Shown piece by piece: positions 49,641-59,302 of a stretch of 64,000 nt of DNA. The DNA lies in the NCBI GenBank assembly GCA_024707305.1, contig JANPZZ010000005.1, positions 62,001 to 126,000 on the forward strand, written 5' to 3'. Source of the stretch: Chitinophagaceae bacterium (GTDB taxonomy: Bacteria; Bacteroidota; Bacteroidia; Chitinophagales; Chitinophagaceae). Made by a program: the position numbers and the translations under genes. Under the pieces are notes generated by a model. That model searched no databases, had not been told where the DNA came from, and saw nothing but the letters and a program-made list of their open reading frames with translations. The stretch's first letter is position 1, and the number at the start of each line of letters is the position of its first letter.

Positions 49641-50303
49641 ATGTTAACGGGAGAACTGCCATCTCAAACCCTGCCCAGTTTGCGCCCGGAAGATAAAATC
49701 TACCAGGCCTTGCAAATGATGAACGACAACCAGGTTACACACCTGCCCGTTGCTGATGGGGAAGACTATGTGGGTTTGGTAAGTGAAGATGATTTGATGC
49801 AGGCAGAAAACGAAAACGATTCCCTCGCAGATCTCACGCAAGCCTTTGGAAATGTTTCTGTAAAAAACAGCGACCACTTTTTGAAAGCGCTGCAAAAAGC
49901 GGCAGAAAACGGGTTAAGTGTGGTACCTATTATTGATGAAGAAAATAAACTCGTTGGCTCACTTGCATATAACGATTTACTCAAACATGCATCCGATTTC
50001 CTAAGCCTCCAGGCTCCCGGCGCGCTTATTGTATTAGAGATGGATAACAACCAGTATTCATTTAACGAAATAAGCAAACTGGTGGAAACAAACGACGCCC
50101 AGATTACACAGCTCAATACATCCAGTGACCCGGAAACCGGCTTGATGCAGGTTACCATCCGCGTCAATAAACCTGAAGTTTCCGATATTGTAGCTACCTT
50201 CCAACGCTATGAGTATAACGTGAAGTATTATTTTGGGGAAGAGATTTATACAAATGAATTGAGAAGCAACTACGAAAACCTGATGAATTACCTGAAAATT
50301 TAA
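49641..50303 (+). CDS. CBS-domain-pair protein
   Basis: 220 residues: two CBS motifs (residues 12-65, DKIYQALQMMNDNQVTHLPVADGEDYVGLVSEDDLM, and 75-125, LKALQKAAENGLSVVPIIDEENKLVGSLAYNDLLKH) then an ACT-like C-terminal part (ALIVLEMDNNQYSFNEISKLVE). CBS pairs bind adenosine nucleotides and the ACT-like part binds small ligands, so a regulatory role is likely. Neighbour of nadK as in many Bacteroidota. Confidence 0.88.
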   Translation: MLTGELPSQTLPSLRPEDKIYQALQMMNDNQVTHLPVADGEDYVGLVSEDDLMQAENENDSLADLTQAFGNVSVKNSDHFLKALQKAAENGLSVVPIIDEENKLVGSLAYNDLLKHASDFLSLQAPGALIVLEMDNNQYSFNEISKLVETNDAQITQLNTSSDPETGLMQVTIRVNKPEVSDIVATFQRYEYNVKYYFGEEIYTNELRSNYENLMNYLKI

Positions 50304-50336
50304 CCAGGCGAATCACATGGAACTTGCCGACAGGGG

Positions 50337-51794
50337 ATGCAGAGAGTACACAAATATGGTTTATGGCTACTGATAGCGTTTGCCTGCTGCCAACGATTGT
50401 GCGGCCAGGAAGGCACACCTGCCAACGATAATTCCTCCCTTACTGATTATTCAAAACCTATACAACCGGCACCTGATGACCGGCTTTTTGTTGTTCGCAA
50501 CATCGTTGTTGAAGGCAATAAAAGAACGAAAGAAAGTATCATCCTTCGCGAATTATTTTTCAAAAGCGGTGATGCCATGTTGCTGCAAGACCTCGTGCGC
50601 AGGTTCGAAGGCTCCCGGCAACAATTGATGAACACCGCACTCTTTCACGAAGTTGTAGTAGCATTAAAAAGCTTCAGCGGCTACGATGTGGATGTAATCA
50701 TCATTGTAAAAGAACGATGGTATATATGGCCCGTTCCTTATTTCAAACCGGTAGACCGCAACCTGAACCAGTGGCTGGTAGAACAAAACGCAAGCCTCAA
50801 ACGTGTGAACTATGGCCTCAAGATGATTCACAACAATACAACGGGACACAATGATAAACTGCGCATCTGGCTGATATATGGTTATACACGGCAACTTACC
50901 ATGAGTTACGACAGACCATATATCGATAAAAAAATGCGATGGGGTTTGAACATGTTTGTTACCGCGGGTAAAAACAGGGAGATTAATTACAATACCATTG
51001 ATGATAAACAGGCTTTCTTAAAGCAGGATGATCGTTACCTGCGAAAGTTTATGGGCGCCACCACCGAGTTGTATTACCGACCAAAGATCCGCACCAAACA
51101 CCGATTCGGATTTGGCTATAGCCGGGAAGATATTGCTGATACGGTTGTTGCGTTGAACCCACATTATTTTACCGACCAACGCAAACGCGTGGAGTACCCG
51201 GAGTTTTATTACGGCATGACGTATTATAACCTCGACTATATTCCTTATCCCACACGTGGACATGCGGCAGAAATAATGCTTACCAAAAAAGGATTCAGCA
51301 AGGCCATGAACCTCTGGCAGCTTTCTGTGAAAGCATCGGGCAACTGGCCAATGGGACGCAAATCATTTGTAAGCCTGAATGGATTTGGAACGGTGAAACT
51401 ACCTTTCTCCCAACCTTTTTACAACCGCAAATTGCTCGGCTATTCAGATGTTTTCATGCAGGGATATGAATACTATGTGATTGACGGAATGGCAGGTGGA
51501 TATATCAAAGCAGCACTCGGCCGCAAAATATTCGACTTCAATGTGGGAATCCCGGGCACACGCAAACTGGCGCCGCGCCGCATTCCCTTTAATATTTATA
51601 CACGACTATACGGCAACGCGGGTTATATTTATAATAAATACCCGGGCGAAAATTTCCTGTCAAACCGCATGTTGTATTCTGCAGGTATTGGACTCGACAT
51701 TGTAACGATTTATGACTTTACATTCAAGTTTGAGTGGTCGTTCAACCAACTTGGGCAAAATGGAATTTTCCTGCACAGGAAGTCGATTTTTTAA
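50337..51794 (+). CDS. Omp85/BamA-family outer membrane protein
   Basis: 485 residues. Signal peptide (YGLWLLIAFACCQRLCGQ), one visible POTRA-like domain (VVRNIVVEGNKRTKESIILRELFFKSGD) and a barrel reaching the C-terminus (KFEWSFNQLGQNGIFLHRKSIF). It is much shorter than BamA (908 residues), closer to the short surface-antigen group. The C-terminal residue is Phe, as required for barrel insertion. Third Omp85-like gene in the window. Client unknown. Confidence 0.78.
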   Translation: MQRVHKYGLWLLIAFACCQRLCGQEGTPANDNSSLTDYSKPIQPAPDDRLFVVRNIVVEGNKRTKESIILRELFFKSGDAMLLQDLVRRFEGSRQQLMNTALFHEVVVALKSFSGYDVDVIIIVKERWYIWPVPYFKPVDRNLNQWLVEQNASLKRVNYGLKMIHNNTTGHNDKLRIWLIYGYTRQLTMSYDRPYIDKKMRWGLNMFVTAGKNREINYNTIDDKQAFLKQDDRYLRKFMGATTELYYRPKIRTKHRFGFGYSREDIADTVVALNPHYFTDQRKRVEYPEFYYGMTYYNLDYIPYPTRGHAAEIMLTKKGFSKAMNLWQLSVKASGNWPMGRKSFVSLNGFGTVKLPFSQPFYNRKLLGYSDVFMQGYEYYVIDGMAGGYIKAALGRKIFDFNVGIPGTRKLAPRRIPFNIYTRLYGNAGYIYNKYPGENFLSNRMLYSAGIGLDIVTIYDFTFKFEWSFNQLGQNGIFLHRKSIF

Positions 51795-51928
51795 TGATCG
51801 CTCAGGGATATAGGTTTTAGGTTCTACATTTGACGTTTGAAAACCTGTTGGATCCATCCGTTGAAAACTCCATCATCAGTTTTTTTCACGAATCATCGCT
51901 GAACATTCAGGAAAAACGTATAACGTAA

Positions 51929-52806
51929 ATGAAAACTGCTATCTACGGCCGTGTTATGGAAGAGGGACATCTGGAAGACCTGCAGGTCTTCTTTGATGAG
52001 CTCGCGCGTTTGGGCATTGAACCAGTTATTTATAAAGATTATTTCGAACAGATCAGACATAAGATCCGCCTGCCTGAGAACTCCACATTATTTGAAAAAT
52101 CAGCTGATCTCATTTGGGATGTTGAATTCATTATCAGCCTGGGGGGCGATGGTACATTGCTCGACACCATTACACTCGCGCGTGATAAGGATATTCATAT
52201 CATGGGTATCAACTTTGGTCGTCTCGGATTCCTGGCGAGTATTGGCAAACATCAGATTAAAGAAGCGCTGCAGTCTATTGCAAAGCGGAGTTATGTTGTC
52301 GACAAAAGAACATTGATCCACCTCGAAGCCGACTTTCCCTTATTTGGCGACGTTCCATATGGATTAAATGAATTCGCCATCCATAAGCGGGATACCGCTT
52401 CTATGATAAAGATTCACACGTATATCAATGGTGAATTTTTGAATACTTACTGGGCAGATGGTTTGATTGTTGCTACACCCACAGGGTCAACAGGATATTC
52501 AATGAGTTGCGGGGGCCCATTATGTTTCCGGAAGCAGGAAGTTTTGTGATTACGCCCGTGGCACCCCACCACCTGAATGTGCGGCCCATTGTTGTTCCCG
52601 ACGACAACGTTATTTCGTTTGAAGTAGAAAGTCGTTCCGATGATATCATTTGTGCACTGGATTCACGACGTGAGATTGTGGGTAAGAATGTATCGCTGGC
52701 AGTGCGAAAGGAAAATTTTGGCGTAAGCCTGCTGCGATTGAGTGAGAATAATTTTCTACAGACTCTTCATTCCAAACTTACATGGGGTGTTGATAAGCGA
52801 AATTAA
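51929..52806 (+). CDS. nadK: NAD kinase, one frameshift
   Basis: Makes NADP from NAD and ATP. About 292 residues. The signature GGDGT lies in SLGGDGTLLDTITLARD, and the second motif TPTGSTGYSMSCGGP is split by the shift. One base is missing in the G5/C3 run at 52511-52518; adding it joins SCGGPIMFPEAGSFVITP. NAD kinase is essential in nearly all bacteria, so this is very likely a sequence error. Confidence 0.9.
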
Positions 52807-52873
52807 CGTAGGCGATAAAAGAAAATCGGTATTTTTCCGTTGTATTTGTTTGGACTTTAGATTTTCCCCGGTT

Positions 52874-53732
52874 ATGATGAATAAGATTTATGCCCTGGCG
52901 GCTACGCTGGCCTTCTGCCTTATTGGAAATCAAGCTCTTAAGGCTCAGGATGCCATCGTACAGGAGGGTGAGTTTGGAATAGGACTTGGAGCGGGTCACT
53001 ACTTTGGTGATCTCAATACCACCGCCCAGTTGAACCGTCCCAAGATGGCGGCAACGGTGTTTTCGGAAAAACTTTAATAACTATGTATCTGGTCGTATCG
53101 GCGCCAGTTATGCCCGCCTGGGATATTCTGATGTTTACAACGATCACAACGAGTATATGCGTCGCCGCAACCTGAGCTTCAACAGCAATGTGTGGGAGCT
53201 AAGCCTTCAGGGCGATTTCAACTTTTTCCGTTTTATGCCGGGTGAGCCTGGTTACAATTTTACTCCATACGTGACGCTGGGTGCGGGCATTTTCAGTTAT
53301 GATCCGTTTGCATATCTCGCAAGCGAGAAAGTGCATTTAAGGCAGTTGAATACCGAAGGGCAGGGCAGCAGCCTTTATCCCGATCGTAAGCAATACAGCA
53401 GCATGGGCATTAGTTTTCCCTTTGGTGTAGGTATTAAATATTCATTGAACGAACGCTTTAATATAGGTTTTGAAATCCTGCATCGCTTTACCAATACCGA
53501 TTACCTCGATGATGTAAGTAAAACCTATGTAGATCCTTCCGTTTTCCCCAACAATCCTGATGGATCTCCTTCACCCGCCATGCTGCTCCACGACCGCAGT
53601 TATGAAGTAGGTGAACCCATTGGTTTGCCTGGCCGCCAGCGTGGCAACAGCAAGCAAAAAGACCAGTTCGTAACCGCAATGATCCACCTTACTTTCAATT
53701 TGCAATCTTATCGTTGTCCGACGGCGAACTAA
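52874..53732 (+). CDS. DUF6089-family outer-membrane protein, one frameshift
   Basis: About 286 residues. Signal peptide (IYALAATLAFCLIGNQALKAQ), then EGEFGIGLGAGHYFGDLNTTAQLNRPK and a beta barrel with PYVTLGAGIFSYDPFAY. One extra A in the A5 run at 53067-53071 breaks it; correction joins TVFSENFNNYVSGRIGASYARLGYSD. The family lies with nadK and uppS in many Bacteroidota. Role unknown, probably structural in the outer membrane. Confidence 0.82.
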
Positions 53733-54063
53733 ATCGATGATCGATGTCCGATGACCGATGATCGATGGATGTTATAACTATAGAGATGTCGATCCCGTAA
53801 ACGGAAGTGGTAACTCGCATTCGCAGCAATTATCGATGATCGATGTCCGATGACCGATGATCGATGGATGTTATAACTATATAGATGTCGATCCCGCAAA
53901 CGGAAGTGGTAACTCGCAGTCGCAGCAATTATCGATGATCGATGTCCGATGACCGATGATCGATGGATGTTATAACTATATAGATGTCGATCCCGTAAAC
54001 GGAAGTGGTAACTCGCATTCGCAGCAATTATCGATGATCGGTCATCGGACATCGATCATCGGT
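53733..54063. repeat. CGATGATC-word inverted-arm element with three 99-bp tandem units
   Basis: Units begin at 53733, 53832 and 53931 (spacing exactly 99), each a 36-base arm plus a 63-base core starting ATGTTATAACTATA. The final arm 54030-54063 is inverted and matches the reverse complement of 53733-53766 at 33 of 34 positions. Because 99 is a multiple of 3, the minus strand has an open frame of 107 codons that is a product of the repeat. Confidence 0.88.
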
Positions 54064-54101
54064 CCCCGAACATCAGCCATCGATTCTCGCACTTCTTTCA
54101 T

Positions 54102-54109
54102 TACCTTTG
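54102..54109 (+). promoter_or_regulatory. -7 promoter element for uppS (TACCTTTG)
   Basis: TACCTTTG fits TAnnTTTG, 33 bases before ATG 54143 and just after the repeat element. Confidence 0.5.
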
Positions 54110-54142
54110 CTGCCCTGTAAAACACTGCAGGATAAAGAGCTT

Positions 54143-54886
54143 ATGTCTTCATTGCTCCAAAACATTGATAAAGAACGTTTGCCGCGGCATATTGCGATCA
54201 TCATGGATGGCAATGGCCGATGGGCGAAAGAGCAGGGTCAGGACCGCCTGTATGGCCATTATCATGGGGTGGAGAGCGTACGCGATATCGTAGAAGGCTG
54301 TGCGGAACTCAATATTGGGTATCTGACCCTCTATGCATTTTCAACTGAAAACTGGGACCGGCCCGAGTATGAGGTGGTTGGTTTGATGGAATTGCTGGTG
54401 AGCACCATTCGCAAAGAGGTGGAAAGCCTGCATAAGAACAATATCAAACTGCATGTGATTGGCGATTTGAATATGTTGCCCGAATACGCCCGCCAGGAGT
54501 TGAAAGAAGCACTTGATATCACCAAAGACAACACCGGGCTAAACCTGGTGATGGCTTTAAGCTACAGCGGACGCTGGGAACTGCTGAATGCCGTGAAAAG
54601 CATAGCCAACGAGGTAAAAGCCAATAGGTTGGCGGTGGAAGAGATTGACCAGACTGTACTGCAGCGCTACCTCGCAACCAGTGATTTTCCGGATCCCGAA
54701 CTGATGATTCGCACGAGCGGGGAATACCGGATCAGCAATTTCCTGCTTTATCAACTGGCGTATGCAGAATTGTACTTCACACAGGTGCGTTGGCCCGATT
54801 TCCGCAAAGAGAACCTGTACGAAGCAATTTTAGACTATCAGAACCGTGAGCGTCGATTTGGCAAAACCAGCGACCAGCTTGCCTAA
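54143..54886 (+). CDS. uppS: Isoprenyl transferase (undecaprenyl diphosphate synthase)
   Basis: 247 residues of the cis-prenyltransferase fold: IAIIMDGNGRWAK (DGNGRW core), the HYHGVESVRDIVEGC region, FSTENWDRP and RTSGEYRISNFLLYQLAYAEL. It builds the undecaprenyl carrier for peptidoglycan and O-antigen. I start at 54143 (MSSLLQNIDKERLP), 12 codons inside the longest frame, because the upstream residues fall over the promoter. Terminator at 54905-54944. Confidence 0.94.
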   Translation: MSSLLQNIDKERLPRHIAIIMDGNGRWAKEQGQDRLYGHYHGVESVRDIVEGCAELNIGYLTLYAFSTENWDRPEYEVVGLMELLVSTIRKEVESLHKNNIKLHVIGDLNMLPEYARQELKEALDITKDNTGLNLVMALSYSGRWELLNAVKSIANEVKANRLAVEEIDQTVLQRYLATSDFPDPELMIRTSGEYRISNFLLYQLAYAELYFTQVRWPDFRKENLYEAILDYQNRERRFGKTSDQLA

Positions 54887-54904
54887 TAAACGAATTACAT
54901 AAGC

Positions 54905-54944
54905 AAACCCTGCTTTACAACCGAAGGTTGGAAAGCAGGGTTTT
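54905..54944 (+). terminator. Intrinsic terminator after uppS
   Basis: AACCCTGCTTT and AAAGCAGGGTT pair fully, with an inner CAACC/GGTTG stem and a short T run. It separates uppS from bamA. Confidence 0.8.
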
Positions 54945-55074
54945 AACAAAGGATTTCGATATTTACAGTTAATTTGCCGCCGCGACTTTTGTGTCGGTTA
55001 AACCAATGTAAGAGAATAAAAAACTAATTGTGAGCCGCTTTGGCGGTTTATGACTGACTAGAACAAATAACCTC

Positions 55075-57811
55075 ATGCAACGATTTATATTCCGGGCTGC
55101 TCTTGTGACCCTGCTGATGACAGTGATGCTGAACGCGCAAGCGCAGGATCCGGATACAACCCGGCCAACTTCCATTGACCCTGAACTGCTGGCATGGGAA
55201 AATTCCACAACCCCACGCGAATACACCATAGGCCAGGTTCAGATTGCTGGCATCAAACACCTTGATACCGCCATCGTACTTTCTATCTCAGGATTACAAC
55301 CAGGCCAGAAATTTGTTTACCCCGGTACCGACATCTTTTCAAGAGCCATCAGCAACATGTGGCGCCAGAAGCTGTTTGCAAACGTGCAGATCTATGCAAC
55401 AGCCCTGAAAGATAATGTGATCGATCTTGAGATTTATGTTGAAGAACGTGCACGACTGGCCAGCTATGAATTTTTTGGTATTAAAAAGTCTGATAAAGAT
55501 GAACTGGCCGGAAAAATTGGTTTGACAAAAGGCGTTATCATCACTGAACACCTTCGCAGGAATGCAAAAGAAGTTACTGCTAAATTTTACCGCGAAAAAG
55601 GTTTCCAGAATACATCGGTTAACATCATTGAAAGAGCCGATCCCGCTATGCCGAACTCAAACCGCATGAGCATTTATGTGGACAAAGGCAGGAAAGTAAA
55701 AATAGATGAGATCAACTTCGCCGGCAACGAAACAGTGAATGCACTGAAGTTGAAAAAACAAATGAAGGGTACAAAGGAAATGAGCAAACTCACGCTCTTC
55801 CCAACTAAATACCAAAGCCCATACGGAAATACACGCAACCTTAGCTTCAAAGAATATGTGAATGACTGGGGATTCCTGTCGCTGACAAAAACAAAACAGG
55901 TACTGGATCCTTATGTTCGTTTCAAATTATTCAGCTCAGCTAAATTCAATGCAACTAAATACGACGAAGATAAACAGAAGCTGCTTCAGTATTACAACTC
56001 GCTTGGCTATCGAGATGCAACAATTGTGGAAGATACAATTGTAATGGACACTGCCAACGCGCGTCTCTATGTAGACGTAAAAGTGAACGAAGGCCGCAAA
56101 TACTATTTCGGAAATATTACCTGGAAAGGAAACGCGAAATATTCTGACTCGTTGTTGAACGTAGTGTTGGGAATTGAAAAAGGTGATGTATATAATATCG
56201 ATATCTTAAATAAACGCCTTGGTAAAGAAATGTCGCAGGATGGTGGTGACATCACCGGCTTCTACCAGGACGATGGATATCTTTTCTTCAGAGTAGAACC
56301 GGTAGAAACTGCCGTGTATAATGATACCATCGATCACGAGATCCGTATTACAGAAGGTGCGCAGGCGCGTATCAAAAAAGTAACGGTGTCAGGAAACGAG
56401 CGTACTAAAGACCACGTAATCTTAAGGGAATTGAGAACTGTTCCTGGCGACCTCTTTAACCGTTCGCAACTGATCCGTTCAATTCGCGAGCTGGGCAACC
56501 TGCAATACTTCAACCAGGAAACCATTAACCCTGGTGTGGTTCCCAACCCTGAAGACGGAACCGTGGATATTAACTGGACGGTAGAAGAACGTTCATCCGA
56601 CCAGTTGGAACTTTCAGCCGGTTGGGGTGGTGGTATCGGTTTGACCGGTACACTGGGTGTTACTTTCAACAACTTCTCCATTAAAAATATCTGGAAGAAA
56701 CAAGCCTGGGATCCATTGCCAACAGGTGATGGCCAAAAGCTGAGCCTGCGTCTGCAGTCGAATGGTCGCGCATTCCGTTCTTATAACTTCTCATTTACCG
56801 AACCCTGGCTGGGAGGTAAAAAACGTAACTCGTTTACGGTTGCTTACAACAACAGTAAGTATTCAAATGCTTACGATTACATGACGGGTCGTTGGGACAA
56901 TGCGCGTTCGGACACAAACTACCTGAAAGTAAATGGTATTTCAGTTTCGTTGGGTAAACAATTGAAATGGCCTGATGACTACTTCAGCCTGGTGTATGCA
57001 GTAAACTTTACGCAATACAAGCGTCGTAACTATGGTATCTTCCAGGGTGTGAGTGATGATGGTGTTTCCAACAACTTCAGCATTAAGCTTGCGTTGCAGC
57101 GTTCATCTGTATTCGACCCCATCTTCCCACGTAGTGGTAGTAATATGGTGGCAAGTGTACAGTTTACGCCTCCGTATACTTTGTTTAATCCCGATCTGGT
57201 TAATTCAGATGATCCGTATAAAAATCCGGAATATCATAAATGGCGTTTCAATGCTGAATGGTATGTTCCAATTGGTCGCCCAATGGGTGCCGAGAAGAAC
57301 CGTCAGTTTGTATTGAAACTGGCCGCGAAATATGGCTTTATGGGTCGCTACAACCGCAAACTGGATTACTCTCCTTTTGAGCGCTTCCAGGTGGGTGATG
57401 CGGGTCTTACCAACAACTTTGGTCTGTTGGGTTACGATATCGTAGCGCATCGTGGTTATCCGGTATATCAAACATCTGATCCTACTATTAACCCCGATCA
57501 GCAACAGGCAAGCCGCTTCTTTACTATTTTCAATAAATACCAGTTGGAGCTCCGCTATCCATTGGTTACGAACCCGGGAAGTACGATCTATGGCCTGGCT
57601 TTCTTTGAAGCTGCCAATGGATGGTACGACTTTAAAAACTACAACCCCTTCCGTTTGCGCCGAAGCGCAGGTGTGGGTATGCGTTTCTTCCTGCCGATGT
57701 TTGGTCTGCTTGGCTTCGACTATGGTATTGGTATCGACCGTATCCAGCCTGGGCAGGGTCTGAAAAAATGCAAGCCGCTTTACGTTCATGCTCGGATTTG
57801 AACCGGAATAA
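55075..57811 (+). CDS. bamA: Outer membrane protein assembly factor BamA, frameshift near the C-terminus
   Basis: About 911 residues. Signal peptide (FIFRAALVTLLMTVMLNAQAQ), five POTRA domains (for example QVQIAGIKHLDTAIVLSISGL; IKKVTVSGNERTKDHVILRELRTVPGD), then the Omp85 barrel (ELSAGWGGGIGLTGTLGV). Inserts beta-barrel proteins into the outer membrane and is essential. One extra A in the A6 run at 57763-57768 shifts the end. The corrected tail reads QGLKNASRFTFMLGFEPE and stops at 57811, a usual Bacteroidota BamA end. Two Skp-like chaperones follow. Confidence 0.94.
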
Positions 57812-57844
57812 GCATAGTATCTTTAAACCTGAAAATTCAGAAAT

Positions 57845-58357
57845 ATGAAAAAGATTGTTTGGCTGGCTATTATCGGAATACTGTTTTCTGCCTCCATAAA
57901 TGCGCAGAAATATGCAATTATCGATACCCGCTTCATCCTCGACAGGATGCCTGAATACAAAACAGCCCAGAAACAGCTTGATGATATTGCTGCAGGATGG
58001 CAGAAAGAGATCGACGAAAAACAAGCTGCACTCGATAAAATGTACCGCGATTTTGACGCCGAGGAAGTGATGCTGAGTGAAGAACTGAAGCGCAAACGCC
58101 AGGACCAACTTTTCCTGAAAGAAAAAGAAGTCCGCGATTTACAACGCCAACGCTTTGGTTTTGAAGGTGATCTGTTTAAGAAAAGACAGGAACTGATTAA
58201 ACCCGTGCAGGACCGCGTGTACAACGCCGTTCAGAAGATTTCAACCCAGCGCGGATACGATTTTGTACTCGATAAAAGTGAAGGAATTACCATTATATTT
58301 GCCGACCCTAAACTCGACAAAAGCGAGGATATCCTGAAGGAGCTGGGGGTACGCTGA
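57845..58357 (+). CDS. OmpH/Skp-family periplasmic chaperone (first copy)
   Basis: 170 residues: signal peptide (KKIVWLAIIGILFSASINAQ), core strand KYAIIDTRFILDRMPEY, long charged coiled-coil arms (about 45-120) and a C-terminal return to FVLDKSEGITIIFADP. Skp trimers hold unfolded outer-membrane proteins for BamA, which is directly upstream (33 bases). No cysteine in the mature part. Confidence 0.9.
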   Translation: MKKIVWLAIIGILFSASINAQKYAIIDTRFILDRMPEYKTAQKQLDDIAAGWQKEIDEKQAALDKMYRDFDAEEVMLSEELKRKRQDQLFLKEKEVRDLQRQRFGFEGDLFKKRQELIKPVQDRVYNAVQKISTQRGYDFVLDKSEGITIIFADPKLDKSEDILKELGVR

Positions 58358-58467
58358 TAAAAAAGAACGCTGTTAAAACAATCTTAACACGCAACTAAAC
58401 AATCGCCAAACGACTCTTATAAACTAAAATTGACAGCCTGGAAAAAGGCACCAAAAGAAAAACACTC

Positions 58468-59007
58468 ATGAAAAAATTGAAAGTATTAGCATTAGCGGTT
58501 TGCCTTATAGTAGCAGCGAACCAGGCGAACGCACAAGCTACCAAAATCGCTTACCTGAATATTGAAGAAGTGATTGGTCTTATTCCTGCAACTGCAAAAA
58601 TCGATTCACTGGTTGAAAGATTTGTAGTGGATACAATCGACGTTGAATACAAAGTGTTACTGGAAAACTATCAGTTTAAGGATAGTGCTTACCGCGACAG
58701 CGTGCGTACTCCTAAATCAGTACGTGATGAAATCGCTAAAGAATTGCCAAGCTATATCTACCAGATTACAAACTGGAACCAGATCCGCGACCAGGCGATT
58801 CAAAACAAACAGCAGGAACTGCTGGCCCCTATCTACCGCCAGGTAATGGATGCCGTGAAAGTAGTTTCAAAAGAAAAAGGCTATACACACGTACTGGCTC
58901 GTGAAGCCCTTATCGTAATGCCAGATGCTGATAACATTACCGACGCAGTGATCAAGAAACTCGAACTTACCCGTCCCACCCGGCCAGCTACCGGTGCAAG
59001 ACCCTAA
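58468..59007 (+). CDS. OmpH/Skp-family periplasmic chaperone (second copy)
   Basis: 179 residues: signal peptide (KVLALAVCLIVAANQANAQ), KIAYLNIEEVIGLIPATAKIDSL, a helical arm region with more aromatic residues than the first copy (ELPSYIYQITNWNQIRDQ), and a C-terminal strand set with a proline-rich tail (RPTRPATGARP). Two OmpH genes after bamA is the usual Bacteroidota order. Terminator at 59013-59048. Confidence 0.88.
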   Translation: MKKLKVLALAVCLIVAANQANAQATKIAYLNIEEVIGLIPATAKIDSLVERFVVDTIDVEYKVLLENYQFKDSAYRDSVRTPKSVRDEIAKELPSYIYQITNWNQIRDQAIQNKQQELLAPIYRQVMDAVKVVSKEKGYTHVLAREALIVMPDADNITDAVIKKLELTRPTRPATGARP

Positions 59008-59012
59008 CGAAT

Positions 59013-59048
59013 AAAAAAAGCCCTCCACCAACCGCGGGGGGCTTTTTT
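59013..59048 (+). terminator. Intrinsic terminator after the second ompH
   Basis: AAAAAAGCCC pairs with GGGCTTTTTT across a C/G-rich loop, ending in a T6 run. It closes the bamA-ompH-ompH unit. Confidence 0.85.
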
Positions 59049-59085
59049 GTTTTATGGCTTCACGCGATTTTCGCGTTTCGCGCAT

Positions 59086-59182
59086 GGACGCGCTGCAGCG
59101 CGTCCCTACAAAGGAATATTATTTCGCGGTTTCACGTTTACCGATACGCACGCCGCATGATAGGACGCGCTGCAGCGCGTCC
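59086..59182. repeat. Two copies of a 20-bp palindrome
   Basis: GGACGCGCTGCAGCGCGTCC occurs at 59086-59105 and 59163-59182, each followed by CTACAAA. Each copy is a perfect palindrome. The region 59008-59302 otherwise has only CCCATT/CCACATT words (about 59195-59237). Confidence 0.85.
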
Positions 59183-59302
59183 CTACAAAAAATTCCCCCA
59201 TTTCCCATTTCCCCATTGCCACATTGCCACATTAATTTCTACCCTCTCCACGGTATTTCCCGCATATAGTCATTGTTGTATTTTGTCTGCAAACAGACAG
59301 GC

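Noticed and set aside
53729-54052. Minus-strand open frame of 107 codons
   Set aside because: It follows the 99-bp repeat exactly and its protein is three copies of the same 33 residues, so it is a by-product of a period divisible by three.
57205-57789. 194-codon minus-strand frame inside bamA
   Set aside because: It lies opposite the barrel coding region of bamA, has no start context or family resemblance, and is a shadow frame.
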